A stretch of DNA of 64,000 nucleotides. Source: Christiangramia gaetbulicola (GTDB lineage: Bacteria; Bacteroidota; Bacteroidia; Flavobacteriales; Flavobacteriaceae). Below the pieces are notes generated by a model. It made no database searches. It was given only the letters and a program-made list of their open reading frames with translations, and was not told the origin of the DNA. Location: the NCBI RefSeq assembly GCF_003054225.1, contig NZ_QBKQ01000002.1, positions 186,001-250,000 of the forward strand, in the 5' to 3' direction. Position numbers and translations under genes: made by a program. The number at the start of each line of letters is the position of its first letter. Position 1 is the stretch's first letter. Shown piece by piece: positions 9,050 to 17,517 of the stretch.

Positions 9050-9052
9050 TTG
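9045..9052 (+). promoter_or_regulatory. -7 box (TATTTTTG) of the tetR-ABC operon
   Basis: Matches the Bacteroidota -7 consensus TAnnTTTG and overlaps the downstream operator copy. A repressor bound there would block RNA polymerase. The predicted transcript start lies only about 10 bp before the ATG at 9069. Confidence 0.5.
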
Positions 9053-9068
9053 AAATAAAATTGGAAGT

Positions 9069-9743
9069 ATGAAACATCTTCTACAGGATATAAAAATATC
9101 TGTAAGTGACAGGATATATCTTAAAGATCCCGAATCTACGGCCCTTGGAAAGCGGATCGTAGAGCATGGTATTTTATTGATAGACGATATAGGTTTTGAG
9201 AATTTTACTTTCAGAAAACTGGGAAAAGAGATAAAATCCAATGAAAGTTCGATCTACAGATATTTTGAAAATAAGCATAAATTCCTGGTGTATATCACTT
9301 CCTGGTTCTGGGGTTGGAAAGAATATCAACTGGTATTTGCAACCCATAGTATTTCAGACGATCTGGAAAAACTGAACAGGGCAATAGAGGTGATTACAAA
9401 ACCTGTTGAAGAAGACTCCCAATTTGGTCATATCAATGAAGTTGCCTTAAGTAACATCATCGTGAATGAATCTTCGAAATCTTATTTAACCAAAGAGGTG
9501 GACGAGGAGAACATGGACGGATATTTTTCAATTTACAAACGTCTGGTAAAAAGGCTTTCAGAGATGCTTTCTGCAGTAAACGATTCATATCCTTATCCGG
9601 CTAGTCTGGCAAGTACCATAATAGAAGGAACGCTGCATCAGCATTTTCTTAGAGAACATTTTACATCCATCACCGATTGTAACGATAAAATTACGCCAAC
9701 AGAATATTTCAAGGATATGGTAAACAGTATAATCAAGAGTTAA
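9069..9743 (+). CDS. TetR/AcrR family transcriptional regulator
   Basis: A 224-residue protein. The helix-turn-helix lies at about residues 27-70 (RIVEHGILLIDDIGFENFTF, then RKLGKEIKSNESSIYRYFEN), with the usual TetR signature of SxxSIYRYF followed by KHKFLVYI. The helical ligand-binding part follows. Its stop is 1 bp before the ABC transporter start, so it leads the export operon and probably represses it through the operator pair at 9006-9049. The ligand is unknown. Confidence 0.88.
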   Translation: MKHLLQDIKISVSDRIYLKDPESTALGKRIVEHGILLIDDIGFENFTFRKLGKEIKSNESSIYRYFENKHKFLVYITSWFWGWKEYQLVFATHSISDDLEKLNRAIEVITKPVEEDSQFGHINEVALSNIIVNESSKSYLTKEVDEENMDGYFSIYKRLVKRLSEMLSAVNDSYPYPASLASTIIEGTLHQHFLREHFTSITDCNDKITPTEYFKDMVNSIIKS

Positions 9744-9744
9744 G

Positions 9745-11412
9745 ATGAAGGAAAATACACTTTCACCCTGGAGACGTTTTGTTGGATTATTAAAACTTGA
9801 AAAGAAAGATTTCCTGCAGATCTTCTACTATGCTATTTTCTCGGGGCTGGTTAGTTTATCTGTTCCTTTGGGTATTCAGGCTATTGTAAACCTTATGCAG
9901 GGAGCCCGTATTTCTACCTCATGGATAGTGCTGGTAGTGCTGGTGACCCTGGGAGTTGCTTTTGTGGGAATTCTTCAGTTGATGCAGATTAGGATTCTGG
10001 AAAATATTCAGCAGAAAATTTTTACCCGGGCTTCTTTCGAATTCATTTACCGCTTTCCGAAGATCAAAATGGATGAACTTAAGAATTTTTATCCGCCAGA
10101 ATTAGCTAACCGATTCTTTGATGTTCTTACGATTCAGAAAGGTTTGACCAAGGTAATGCTTGATTTTCCAGCAGCCTTGACCCAGGTAGTTCTTGGTATC
10201 ATTCTTTTATCCCTTTACCATCCTTTCTTTATCCTTTACGGATTGTTGCTGGTATTGCTTATTTATATAGTATTCAAGATCACCGCGAAAAAAGGACTGG
10301 ATACGAGTATCATAGAATCCAAGCATAAATATAAGATCGCCCACTGGATACAGGAAGTAGCCAGAACCCTGGTAAGTTTTAAAGTTTCCGGAAGAACGAA
10401 TCATGCGATCACAAAAAATGATCGCATGGTAAGTGATTATCTTGATGCCCGGGAAAGCCATTTCCAGATCTTGAAATTACAGTTCATTCAGATGATCGGT
10501 TTCAAGGTCCTGGTGACTGCGGGTCTGCTCTTGATTGGAGGTATCCTGGTTCTTAATCAACAGATGAACATCGGGCAATTCGTTGCGGCAGAAATTATTA
10601 TTCTTTTGATCATCGGTTCTGTTGAAAAAATGATTCTTGGCCTTGAGTCTTTTTACGATGTACTTACTTCGCTCGAAAAGCTTGGACAGGTCGTAGACAA
10701 GCAATTAGAAGATCAGGACGGGGAACAGCCGTTTTCAAATAATGAGCCTTTGCATATAGAGCTTGATAATATTGTTTACAATGGATTTAATGGCAAAGAG
10801 ATCATTAATGGGATAGATTTAAAGATAAGTCCGGGTGATAAGATTCTTTTAAGGGGAAAAAACGGAGCTGGAAAATCAACATTATTGAGGCTTATTGCGG
10901 GACTAATTCGGCCGACTTCGGGAGAGATCTTTATCAATGATATTTCCCTTAAAAGTTTAAAACTGAATCATTACAGGGCGTTATTGGGGCAGTCTCTTTC
11001 CGAGGAAAGTCCTTTTGAAGGTACTTTACTGGATAATCTGACCTTCGGAGATAAAAGTATTTCTCAACAGGATATAAGATGGGCACTCGAAAAAACCGGG
11101 TTATCAGATTTTGTCAAGCAGCAACCTAAAGGACTTAATACCGTAATACATCCTGAAGGATTGCAGATACCTTATTCGGTAAGTAGAAAGATACTACTTG
11201 CCAGAAGTATTGTAAGGAAACCTTCTTTATTGATCCTTAACGATCCATTGGACCAATTAGATCCGGAAGAAGAGGATAAGATCCTTGATTTCCTTTTTAG
11301 TCCGGAAAATCCATGGTCTATAATCGTGAGTAGTAAAGAAAAGAAATGGGAAAAATATTGTGACAGGATTCTGCATATCGAGCAGGGCAAATTAGTAAAT
11401 AACGGTAAATAA
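9745..11412 (+). CDS. Type I secretion-like ABC transporter with degenerate ATPase
   Basis: A 555-residue half-transporter: membrane domain about residues 1-310 with six helices, then a nucleotide-binding domain at 335-550. There is no C39 peptidase domain. Walker A is intact (GKNGAGKST, 371-379) and a Q-loop Gln is present (416). The ABC signature is lost (the LSGGQ position reads roughly IPYSV, 475-479). Walker B reads LLILND, so Asp becomes Asn499 and the catalytic Glu becomes Asp500. The H-loop His is replaced by Ser (529-530). ATP binding remains plausible, but efficient hydrolysis is doubtful unless a second subunit helps. Operon mates are an HlyD adaptor and a TolC channel. Confidence 0.85.
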   Translation: MKENTLSPWRRFVGLLKLEKKDFLQIFYYAIFSGLVSLSVPLGIQAIVNLMQGARISTSWIVLVVLVTLGVAFVGILQLMQIRILENIQQKIFTRASFEFIYRFPKIKMDELKNFYPPELANRFFDVLTIQKGLTKVMLDFPAALTQVVLGIILLSLYHPFFILYGLLLVLLIYIVFKITAKKGLDTSIIESKHKYKIAHWIQEVARTLVSFKVSGRTNHAITKNDRMVSDYLDARESHFQILKLQFIQMIGFKVLVTAGLLLIGGILVLNQQMNIGQFVAAEIIILLIIGSVEKMILGLESFYDVLTSLEKLGQVVDKQLEDQDGEQPFSNNEPLHIELDNIVYNGFNGKEIINGIDLKISPGDKILLRGKNGAGKSTLLRLIAGLIRPTSGEIFINDISLKSLKLNHYRALLGQSLSEESPFEGTLLDNLTFGDKSISQQDIRWALEKTGLSDFVKQQPKGLNTVIHPEGLQIPYSVSRKILLARSIVRKPSLLILNDPLDQLDPEEEDKILDFLFSPENPWSIIVSSKEKKWEKYCDRILHIEQGKLVNNGK

Positions 11413-11413
11413 G

Positions 11414-12760
11414 ATGCTGAATATCACAAATAATACATTGCACGAAAAAGTTGATCTCGGCCAGTTTGAGGCCGGTAAAAAGGTGCTTAGAGGTTCTCAT
11501 TATAAGTACCTAAACCGTTTTTTGAAAATATTTGCGGTCTTTCTGGTTATTTTCGTTTTTCTGCCCTGGACGCAAACTGTTTCCGGTACCGGATCTGTAA
11601 CTACACTTACCCCAGAACAACGACCACAAACCATACAATCTCCTATTCCCGGGAGAATTGAGAAATGGTACGTAAACGAGGGTGATTTTGTGGAAAAAGG
11701 AGATACAATTCTTTTTATATCTGAGATAAAGAATGAATATTTTGATCCACAACTAGCTGAAAGAACCGGTGACCAGGTAAATTCCAAAAAGCGTTCTTTA
11801 AATTCTTATGAAAATAAGATTAGTTCCCTTGGTAGCCAGATTGGTGCTTTACAGGTAGAAAAAAATCTTAAGCTAGAGCAGGCAAGGAATAAACTGAAAC
11901 AAAGTATTCTGAAGGCTGAAAGTGATAGTATAGATCTTGAAGCATTTAAGATCAATCTGGAAATTGCAGAGAGACAATTCAATCGTATCAAGCAACTAAA
12001 TGAAGAAGGCTTGAAGTCACTGACCGATCTGGAAGAAAAGCGATTGAAATTACAGGAATCCCAGGCAAAACTTATTTCACAGGAAAATAAACTTTTGAAT
12101 AGCCGGAACAATATTATCAATGCTGAAATCGAATTGAACAGGATCGATGCTGAATATGGAGAAAAGATCTCTAAAGCCAGGAGTGATAGAGCTACGGCTG
12201 AAAGTGATATGTTCCAGACTGAAGCCGACGTTTCAAAACTGGAAAGCTCATTTACCAGTTACCAGATGCGTAATGATCTCTATTACATCAGGGCACCACA
12301 ATCTGGGTATATCAACAAAGCCATAAAATCTGGATTAGGAGAGACTTTTAAAGAAGGAGATCCTTTGGTGGGAATCATGCCTTCTGAATACGAACTGGCT
12401 GTAGAAACCTTTGTAGAGCCTATTGATCTTCCTTTGTTGCATATTGGTGAAAAGGTTAGAATAAGGTTTGACGGATGGCCGGCGATCGTTTTTAGCGGCT
12501 GGCCTAACGTTTCTTATGGTACTTACGGGGCAGAGATCGTAGCCATTGAAAACTTTATAAGTCCGAATGGAAAATACAGGGTATTGCTGGCTCAGGATGA
12601 AGATGATCATCCGTGGCCGACAGCGGTTCGGGTTGGTTCTGGCGCAAATACTTTAGCTCTTCTGGAAGATGTGCCTATCTGGTACGAAATATGGCGACAG
12701 CTGAACGGCTTCCCGCCTAATTATTACACTCCGGAAGGAAAAGAAATGGCAGAAAAATGA
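11414..12760 (+). CDS. HlyD-family periplasmic adaptor protein
   Basis: A 448-residue protein with one N-terminal transmembrane helix (LKIFAVFLVIFVFLPWTQTV), a split biotinyl-lipoyl domain (PIPGRIEKWYVNEGDFVEKG, then later YIRAPQSGYINKAIKSG), a long coiled-coil hairpin at about 130-290 rich in Glu/Lys/Leu, and a beta-barrel domain (VRIRFDGWPAIVFSGWP). It bridges the inner-membrane ABC protein and the outer-membrane channel. It starts 1 bp after the ABC stop and overlaps the TolC gene by 4 bp. Confidence 0.9.
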   Translation: MLNITNNTLHEKVDLGQFEAGKKVLRGSHYKYLNRFLKIFAVFLVIFVFLPWTQTVSGTGSVTTLTPEQRPQTIQSPIPGRIEKWYVNEGDFVEKGDTILFISEIKNEYFDPQLAERTGDQVNSKKRSLNSYENKISSLGSQIGALQVEKNLKLEQARNKLKQSILKAESDSIDLEAFKINLEIAERQFNRIKQLNEEGLKSLTDLEEKRLKLQESQAKLISQENKLLNSRNNIINAEIELNRIDAEYGEKISKARSDRATAESDMFQTEADVSKLESSFTSYQMRNDLYYIRAPQSGYINKAIKSGLGETFKEGDPLVGIMPSEYELAVETFVEPIDLPLLHIGEKVRIRFDGWPAIVFSGWPNVSYGTYGAEIVAIENFISPNGKYRVLLAQDEDDHPWPTAVRVGSGANTLALLEDVPIWYEIWRQLNGFPPNYYTPEGKEMAEK

Positions 12761-14160
12761 GAAGAATATTCATCATACTAGCTTTTGTAATTTCTTCTAC
12801 CGGAAGTTTTGCTCAGAGTACAGATAGTCTTGCCCTGGGCTACACCGAGTATATTGCCATGGTAAAGAAGTTTCATCCCCTGGTAAAACAGGCCAATCTT
12901 TTACTGGATGAGGGAGAGATGAAATTACTGAAAGCCAGGGGTAGTTTCGATCCCAAGATCGAGGCAGATTATTCCACGAAAAATTATAAGTCTACAGATT
13001 ACTATAGTAATTTCAGCTCAGCATTTAAGATACCAACCTGGTATGGTCTTGAATTCAATGCGAAATTTGAGGATAATTCAGGAGTCTATCTTAATCCACA
13101 AAATACCGTTCCAGAGAACGGGCTTTATTCGGCAGGAGTAACTCTGAATGTAGCCGATGGATTATTTATGAGTGAAAGAATGGCCTCTTTGAAACAGGCT
13201 AAGATATATCGTGATCAGTCCAGGTTAAAAAGACAGCTTCAGGTTACCGAAGTGCTGTATAAAGCATCCCTGGCATATTTTGAATGGTATGCTAATTACA
13301 GGAAATATCAATTGTTTCAAAATTTCCTGCAGAATGCAGAAATGCGTCTGGGCGGAGTAAAGAATCAGTACAGGGTAGGGGATAAACCTGCAATAGACAC
13401 GGTAGAAGCTGGTTTAAGCATACAAAACAGAAGGATAGATCTCTCTCAAAGTGAACTGGAGCTAAAAAACTCAAGATTGAACCTGTCTACTTTTATCTGG
13501 GCAGAGGACAATATTCCCCTGGAACTTACTGCTGAAGTGATCCCGCAAAACGATATTCAGGAGGAAGTTTCTGAAACCTTGAGAATAGATGAGATCGCTT
13601 TTGGTATCGATATTACAGAGCATCCAAAGGTTAGATCTCTGGCTTACGATATCGATATGCTTGAAATCGAAAAGAAATTCAGGGCGAATAAATTATTACC
13701 AAAATTAGACCTGCAATATAATTTTCTGACGGATACTGCAGATGATATCAATACTTTAAATAACCGGGATTATAAATTCGGGATGAAATTCAGTTTTCCA
13801 CTATTTCTTAGAAAAGAAAGAGGAGAGCTGCAACTGGCTAAACTGGAACTTAACAATGCCGAGCTGGACCTGGCTAATGCGCGTTTAAAGATACTGAACG
13901 ATCTGAAGGCATTACAGAACGAGATACAGGCCCTGGCAGATCAAAACGTCATGATCAGTGAATTGGTTAGGGATTATGCCACAATGATGAATGCTGAAGA
14001 GCGAAAGTTCGAATTGGGAGAAAGTTCCCTTTTCTTAATTAATAGCCGGGAAAATCAGCTTATTTCAGCAAAATTGAAAGAGATCCAGATGAATCAAAAA
14101 TTGCTTAAGAGCAAAGCCGAACTGTTTAAGAACACAGCTGCTTCTGTTGATATTCAATAA
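12757..14160 (+). CDS. TolC-family outer-membrane channel
   Basis: A 467-residue protein with a signal peptide (IFIILAFVISSTGSFAQ) and two TolC-like halves of long helices (DEGEMKLLKARGSFDPKIE, then LAKLELNNAELDLANARLKI). It is the outer-membrane exit duct of the preceding ABC/HlyD pair. ATG overlaps the adaptor stop, indicating translational coupling. Last gene of the tetR-ABC-hlyD-tolC operon; the cargo gene is not adjacent. Confidence 0.88.
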   Translation: MRRIFIILAFVISSTGSFAQSTDSLALGYTEYIAMVKKFHPLVKQANLLLDEGEMKLLKARGSFDPKIEADYSTKNYKSTDYYSNFSSAFKIPTWYGLEFNAKFEDNSGVYLNPQNTVPENGLYSAGVTLNVADGLFMSERMASLKQAKIYRDQSRLKRQLQVTEVLYKASLAYFEWYANYRKYQLFQNFLQNAEMRLGGVKNQYRVGDKPAIDTVEAGLSIQNRRIDLSQSELELKNSRLNLSTFIWAEDNIPLELTAEVIPQNDIQEEVSETLRIDEIAFGIDITEHPKVRSLAYDIDMLEIEKKFRANKLLPKLDLQYNFLTDTADDINTLNNRDYKFGMKFSFPLFLRKERGELQLAKLELNNAELDLANARLKILNDLKALQNEIQALADQNVMISELVRDYATMMNAEERKFELGESSLFLINSRENQLISAKLKEIQMNQKLLKSKAELFKNTAASVDIQ

Positions 14161-14246
14161 GGTCTAATTAAGAATTCAGTTAGATTTGCAAGGCCTTCAA
14201 AGAAGTGCAAAAAAATTGTTGAGAGGAATTCAATTCTGGAACATAA

Positions 14247-14279
14247 AAAAGTCCTATGATTTTACTTCATAAGACCTTT
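14247..14279 (+). terminator. Probable terminator after the export operon
   Basis: An imperfect hairpin (AAAAGTCCTATGA against TCATAAGACCTTT) with a short loop and A/T flanks, about 90 bp after the tolC-like stop. Two mismatches lower confidence. The rest of 14161-14414 shows nothing recognisable. Confidence 0.42.
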
Positions 14280-14414
14280 AAACGCAGATGAAAAATTTCC
14301 TACAATTACTCCATCTACTCCCCAAATTAAATCGTTTATACAATGGCTTGGAGGTGCAATATCAGTAAATTATAAGGTTATAGCTTACATAAGACACTTT
14401 TAAACTTACATAAA

Positions 14415-14975
14415 TCACAGGTCTTCGAGATTTTTACTTCGCATTTTTTTAATTTTTTTGAAATAAGAGGGGGTGAGACCCGTGATTTTTTTAAACTGAT
14501 TGGATAAATGAGCGACGCTGCTATAATTTAATAAGTAAGATATCTCGGTTAGGCTCAATTCGTTATAAAGCAAAAGTTCCTTTACCCGCTCGATCTTATG
14601 TATGATGATAAACTGCTGTAGGGTGATCCCTTTTACTTCAGAAAATATGTTGGACAGGTAGGTACAATCATATCCCAGTTCATTACTAAGATGATCTGAA
14701 AAATTAATCTTAGGTAGCTCCCTGGAATGATGTATCATCTCCACGACCACAGATTTGATCTTTTCTATTAGAATATTCCTTTTATTATCCAGTAACTCCA
14801 GGCCGTAATGGAGCAGTTTTTTTTTCAATTCTTTTTTTTGAGCTGAAGTGATCTCCTCAATGATCTCAACCATTCCCAGGTCTACCTTTATATTATTCAG
14901 GCCCAGCTTGTTCAACTCTTCCTTTACAACCATCTTACATCTTAAGCTCACCATATATTTAATATATAGAATCAT
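14415..14975 (-). CDS. AraC-family regulator with short N-terminal domain
   Basis: A 186-residue protein. The C-terminal about 100 residues form an AraC double helix-turn-helix (LSNELGYDCTYLSNIFSEVK, then LSLTEISYLLNYSSVAHLSN and QFKKITGLTPSYFKK). The N-terminal part (KYMVSLRCKMVVKEELNKLG) recalls a small Bacteroidota AraC subgroup that keeps this segment; its ligand is not known. ATG codons at residues 8 and 15 are alternative starts; I keep the first because the MVSLRCKMVV segment looks conserved. It is divergent from the desaturase gene, with 516 bp between. Confidence 0.82.
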   Translation of the reverse strand: MILYIKYMVSLRCKMVVKEELNKLGLNNIKVDLGMVEIIEEITSAQKKELKKKLLHYGLELLDNKRNILIEKIKSVVVEMIHHSRELPKINFSDHLSNELGYDCTYLSNIFSEVKGITLQQFIIIHKIERVKELLLYNELSLTEISYLLNYSSVAHLSNQFKKITGLTPSYFKKIKKMRSKNLEDL

Positions 14976-15491
14976 GGGTAATAAAATTTTTAACGGATTA
15001 ATTGAAAGGATAAAGTGAGGGAGCTAAGACTTTATAATTAATAGTTATATTATTATAACCATTTATGGTATTTTTATGTTACCTTATAGGATATTTCTAA
15101 CGCTAAGTTTTTTAGGCGTTCCAGAATGTAAATAAGGATCTTGAAGAATTCTTGAATTTAGTCTTTCCCTTTGTAATAATTCCCTGAAAATTACGAGAAT
15201 TAAAATGGAAACTCTGCGTTTCTGAAGTAAATAACAGGATTGGTCTTTCAATTCGATTAAAAAATCAACCTTTGTCGCTGATAATCGGGTTGGTTCGTAC
15301 AAACCAAAGACCAGGAATATAAAATGAAAACATGTTGCTTTCTCTTTCTTCAGGATATTATGATCCAAAAAGCTGTATTATAATATTTAAAATCTCCTTT
15401 CCCCTCGATCCTACATTTGACTTTTAAAGAATAAGAAGACTTTATTTTATTAAAAAGTGGGAACTAAAAGCTTTAATAAAATAATGACGCC
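14976..15491. other. 516-bp divergent intergenic region
   Basis: An AT-rich gap between the AraC and desaturase genes. It contains a small GTTATA/TATAAC palindrome near 15043-15058, a weak hairpin near 15093-15128 and the desaturase -7 box at 15412-15419. A 94-codon minus-strand frame at 15084-15368 looks non-coding to me. Confidence 0.5.
15412..15419 (+). promoter_or_regulatory. -7 box (TACATTTG) of the desaturase gene
   Basis: Exact match to the Bacteroidota TAnnTTTG consensus, 73 bp before the ATG, giving a leader of about 65 nt. Confidence 0.5.
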
Positions 15492-16592
15492 ATGAATGCC
15501 CCAAGTTTTTCTACCAATAAAAACACTGCCTTTTCCAAGTCCTTAAAAAGCCGTGTAAATAATTATTTCAAAACGAATAATTTAAGCAAGAATGCCAACA
15601 GCAGTATGGTCGCTAAAACCATATTAATGCTTTGCCTGTTTTTTGGTCCGCTCATAGCAATTAATACCGGTCTTATTTCAAGTGTATGGCTATTGTTTGC
15701 TTTGTATATTATAAGCGGACTGGGGATGTCTGGTATTGGGATGGGAATTATGCATGATGCCATTCACGGTTCTTATTCTAAAGACAAAAAGCTAAATAAT
15801 GTCCTGGGGCTAACCTTTAATCTAATTGGTGCCAATGCATCTGTATGGAAGATACAGCATAATGTGCTGCATCATACTTACCCAAATGTGAATGGAGCCG
15901 ATGATGATATTAATCCTCCATTTTTCCTTAGGTTTTCGCCCAATACCAAATGGCACTGGACTCATAAGTTTCAATTTATCTACGTCTGGTTCTTTTATGG
16001 TATATCAACTATTCTCTGGGTGACCGCGAAAGATTTTGTAAGGATCACCCGATATAAGAACATGGGGTTTATCGATAAAAAAAGCGAATACAGAAAAGAA
16101 TTAGTTTCCATAGCAGGCTGGAAGATTTTGTATTTCATGTACGCCCTTATTCTACCACTGATCATGGTGCCCTTATCCTGGTGGATTATTCTGCTGGCAT
16201 TTATAAGTATGCATCTTGTAACCGGGTTTCTGGTTAGCACTGTTTTCCAGATCGCACATATAATACCAGATACAGATTTCCCACTTCCCGATGATGAAAA
16301 TAAGATCGAAGGTGACTGGTACAGGCATCAGTTATTGACCACCAGTAATTTTTCTCCGCGGAGTAAGATATTTTCCTGGTTAATTGGAGGATTGAATTAC
16401 CAGGTGGAGCACCACTTATTTCCTAATATATGTCATGTGCATTACCGTAACATCTCCAAAATAGTGGAAAAGACGGCCAGGGAATATGGCATACCTTATC
16501 ACGTAAAAAAGACCTTTGTTGGCGCGATATGGGACCATATCAAAATGCTTAAAATGTTGGGGAATAAAAAGCCTGCTTTTAGTAGTACCTAG
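15492..16592 (+). CDS. Fatty-acid desaturase (front-end/acyl-CoA type)
   Basis: A 366-residue membrane di-iron enzyme. The three His boxes are visible in order: HDAIHG, HNVLHHTY and QVEHHLFP. The QxEHHLF form of box 3 is typical of linoleoyl-CoA/delta-6-like desaturases, although no cytochrome b5 domain is fused. Four transmembrane helices surround the boxes. It introduces a double bond into membrane fatty acids; the position of the bond is not predictable here. A role in cold or membrane-fluidity response is inference. Convergent with the DeoR gene, 10 bp apart. Confidence 0.9.
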   Translation: MNAPSFSTNKNTAFSKSLKSRVNNYFKTNNLSKNANSSMVAKTILMLCLFFGPLIAINTGLISSVWLLFALYIISGLGMSGIGMGIMHDAIHGSYSKDKKLNNVLGLTFNLIGANASVWKIQHNVLHHTYPNVNGADDDINPPFFLRFSPNTKWHWTHKFQFIYVWFFYGISTILWVTAKDFVRITRYKNMGFIDKKSEYRKELVSIAGWKILYFMYALILPLIMVPLSWWIILLAFISMHLVTGFLVSTVFQIAHIIPDTDFPLPDDENKIEGDWYRHQLLTTSNFSPRSKIFSWLIGGLNYQVEHHLFPNICHVHYRNISKIVEKTAREYGIPYHVKKTFVGAIWDHIKMLKMLGNKKPAFSST

Positions 16593-16602
16593 GAAGAGTT
16601 TA

Positions 16603-17382
16603 TTATGTATTCGACGGTTTAGGCACCATGGTAACTTTAATTCCTATATCGGCTAATTTCTTCTGGATCGATTTCTCCAGGCGATCATCAGTAATGATTT
16701 CATCTATATGTTCTAATCCGCAAATTCTTCCAAAACTTCGCTTGCCGAATTTTGAAGAATCGGCCAGGATGGTTGTCCTCTGTGCACAGCTTATCATTTT
16801 CTCATTCAGAACGGCTTCCTCCAAGCTGGTTGTAGTACATCCATAATCAAGGTCGATTCCGTCAACGCCAAGAAAAAGCTGGTTACAGGAAATATTGTTC
16901 AAAATTTGCAAGGCATAGTGCCCAATCACAGAGCTGGAGCTATGCCTGACATTTCCTCCAAGTTGTATCACCTCGATTTCTTTATGTTTCAGAAGCTCGA
17001 GAGCAACGAAAAAAGAAGAAGTGATCACATTTAATTTCTCCTTGGGCTGGATCGCCCTGGCCAGCTGTTGTACGGTAGTACCAGAAGCGATTATAATTGA
17101 ATCATTGGGTTTGATCAATTTCGCCGCAACTTCTGCGATCCTCGATTTTTCCTCTATGGATATCTTTTCCTTTTCCTGTATAGGTCTTTCGTTGATATAG
17201 GGGTTTTCCAGGGATGCTCCTCCATGGGTTCTGAACAAAAGACCTTTTTCTTCAAGTAGTTTCAAGTCCTTTCTTATAGTTACCGCGCTTACGTCTAGAA
17301 TGTCACAAAGCTCCAGCACTTTTATGTGCTTTTGTCTTTCCAGCCTCTCTAAGATTAGTTGATGTCTTTCCATGTAAAACAT
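16603..17382 (-). CDS. glpR: DeoR/GlpR-type repressor of glycerol genes
   Basis: A 259-residue DeoR-family protein. The N-terminal helix-turn-helix (HIKVLELCDILDVSAVTIRK, then DLKLLEEKGLLFRTHGGASL) is followed by the sugar-phosphate sensor domain (IIASGTTVQQLARAI, then LFLGVDGIDLDYGCTT and LADSSKFGKRSFGRI). Divergent from glpD with 135 bp between, so it very probably senses glycerol-3-phosphate and represses glpDKF. An ATG three codons in (17373) is an equally good start. The gene symbol is by context; the ligand is inferred. Confidence 0.83.
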   Translation of the reverse strand: MFYMERHQLILERLERQKHIKVLELCDILDVSAVTIRKDLKLLEEKGLLFRTHGGASLENPYINERPIQEKEKISIEEKSRIAEVAAKLIKPNDSIIIASGTTVQQLARAIQPKEKLNVITSSFFVALELLKHKEIEVIQLGGNVRHSSSSVIGHYALQILNNISCNQLFLGVDGIDLDYGCTTTSLEEAVLNEKMISCAQRTTILADSSKFGKRSFGRICGLEHIDEIITDDRLEKSIQKKLADIGIKVTMVPKPSNT

Positions 17383-17482
17383 TGTATAACAATGATTTTA
17401 GTTTCTTAATAATTTAATAAAGGGATCGAAGTTGAACAGTCGTTAAAACTTTCGATTATCTTCTTTATGACCTTAAAATAAT

Positions 17483-17490
17483 TATATTTG
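17483..17490 (+). promoter_or_regulatory. -7 box (TATATTTG) of the glpDKF operon
   Basis: Exact TAnnTTTG match, 27 bp before the glpD ATG, immediately followed by the direct repeats taken as the GlpR operator. Confidence 0.6.
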
Positions 17491-17508
17491 AAAGTAAACG
17501 AAAGTAAA
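17490..17508. promoter_or_regulatory. Putative GlpR (DeoR-type) operator
   Basis: GAAAGTAAA occurs twice, 10 bp apart (17490-17498 and 17500-17508). Read on the other strand it gives ACTTTCGTTTACTTTC, close to the CTTTCGTTT-type sites of DeoR-family repressors. A further ACTTTCGATT lies at 17448-17457. The position over the transcript start fits repression; binding is inferred. Confidence 0.5.
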
Positions 17509-17517
17509 TAAAAATTA

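Noticed and set aside
15084-15368. 94-codon minus-strand frame in the AraC-desaturase gap
   Set aside because: No family resemblance, no signal or motif, no -7 box seen in front of it, and the composition looks like AT-rich non-coding DNA.
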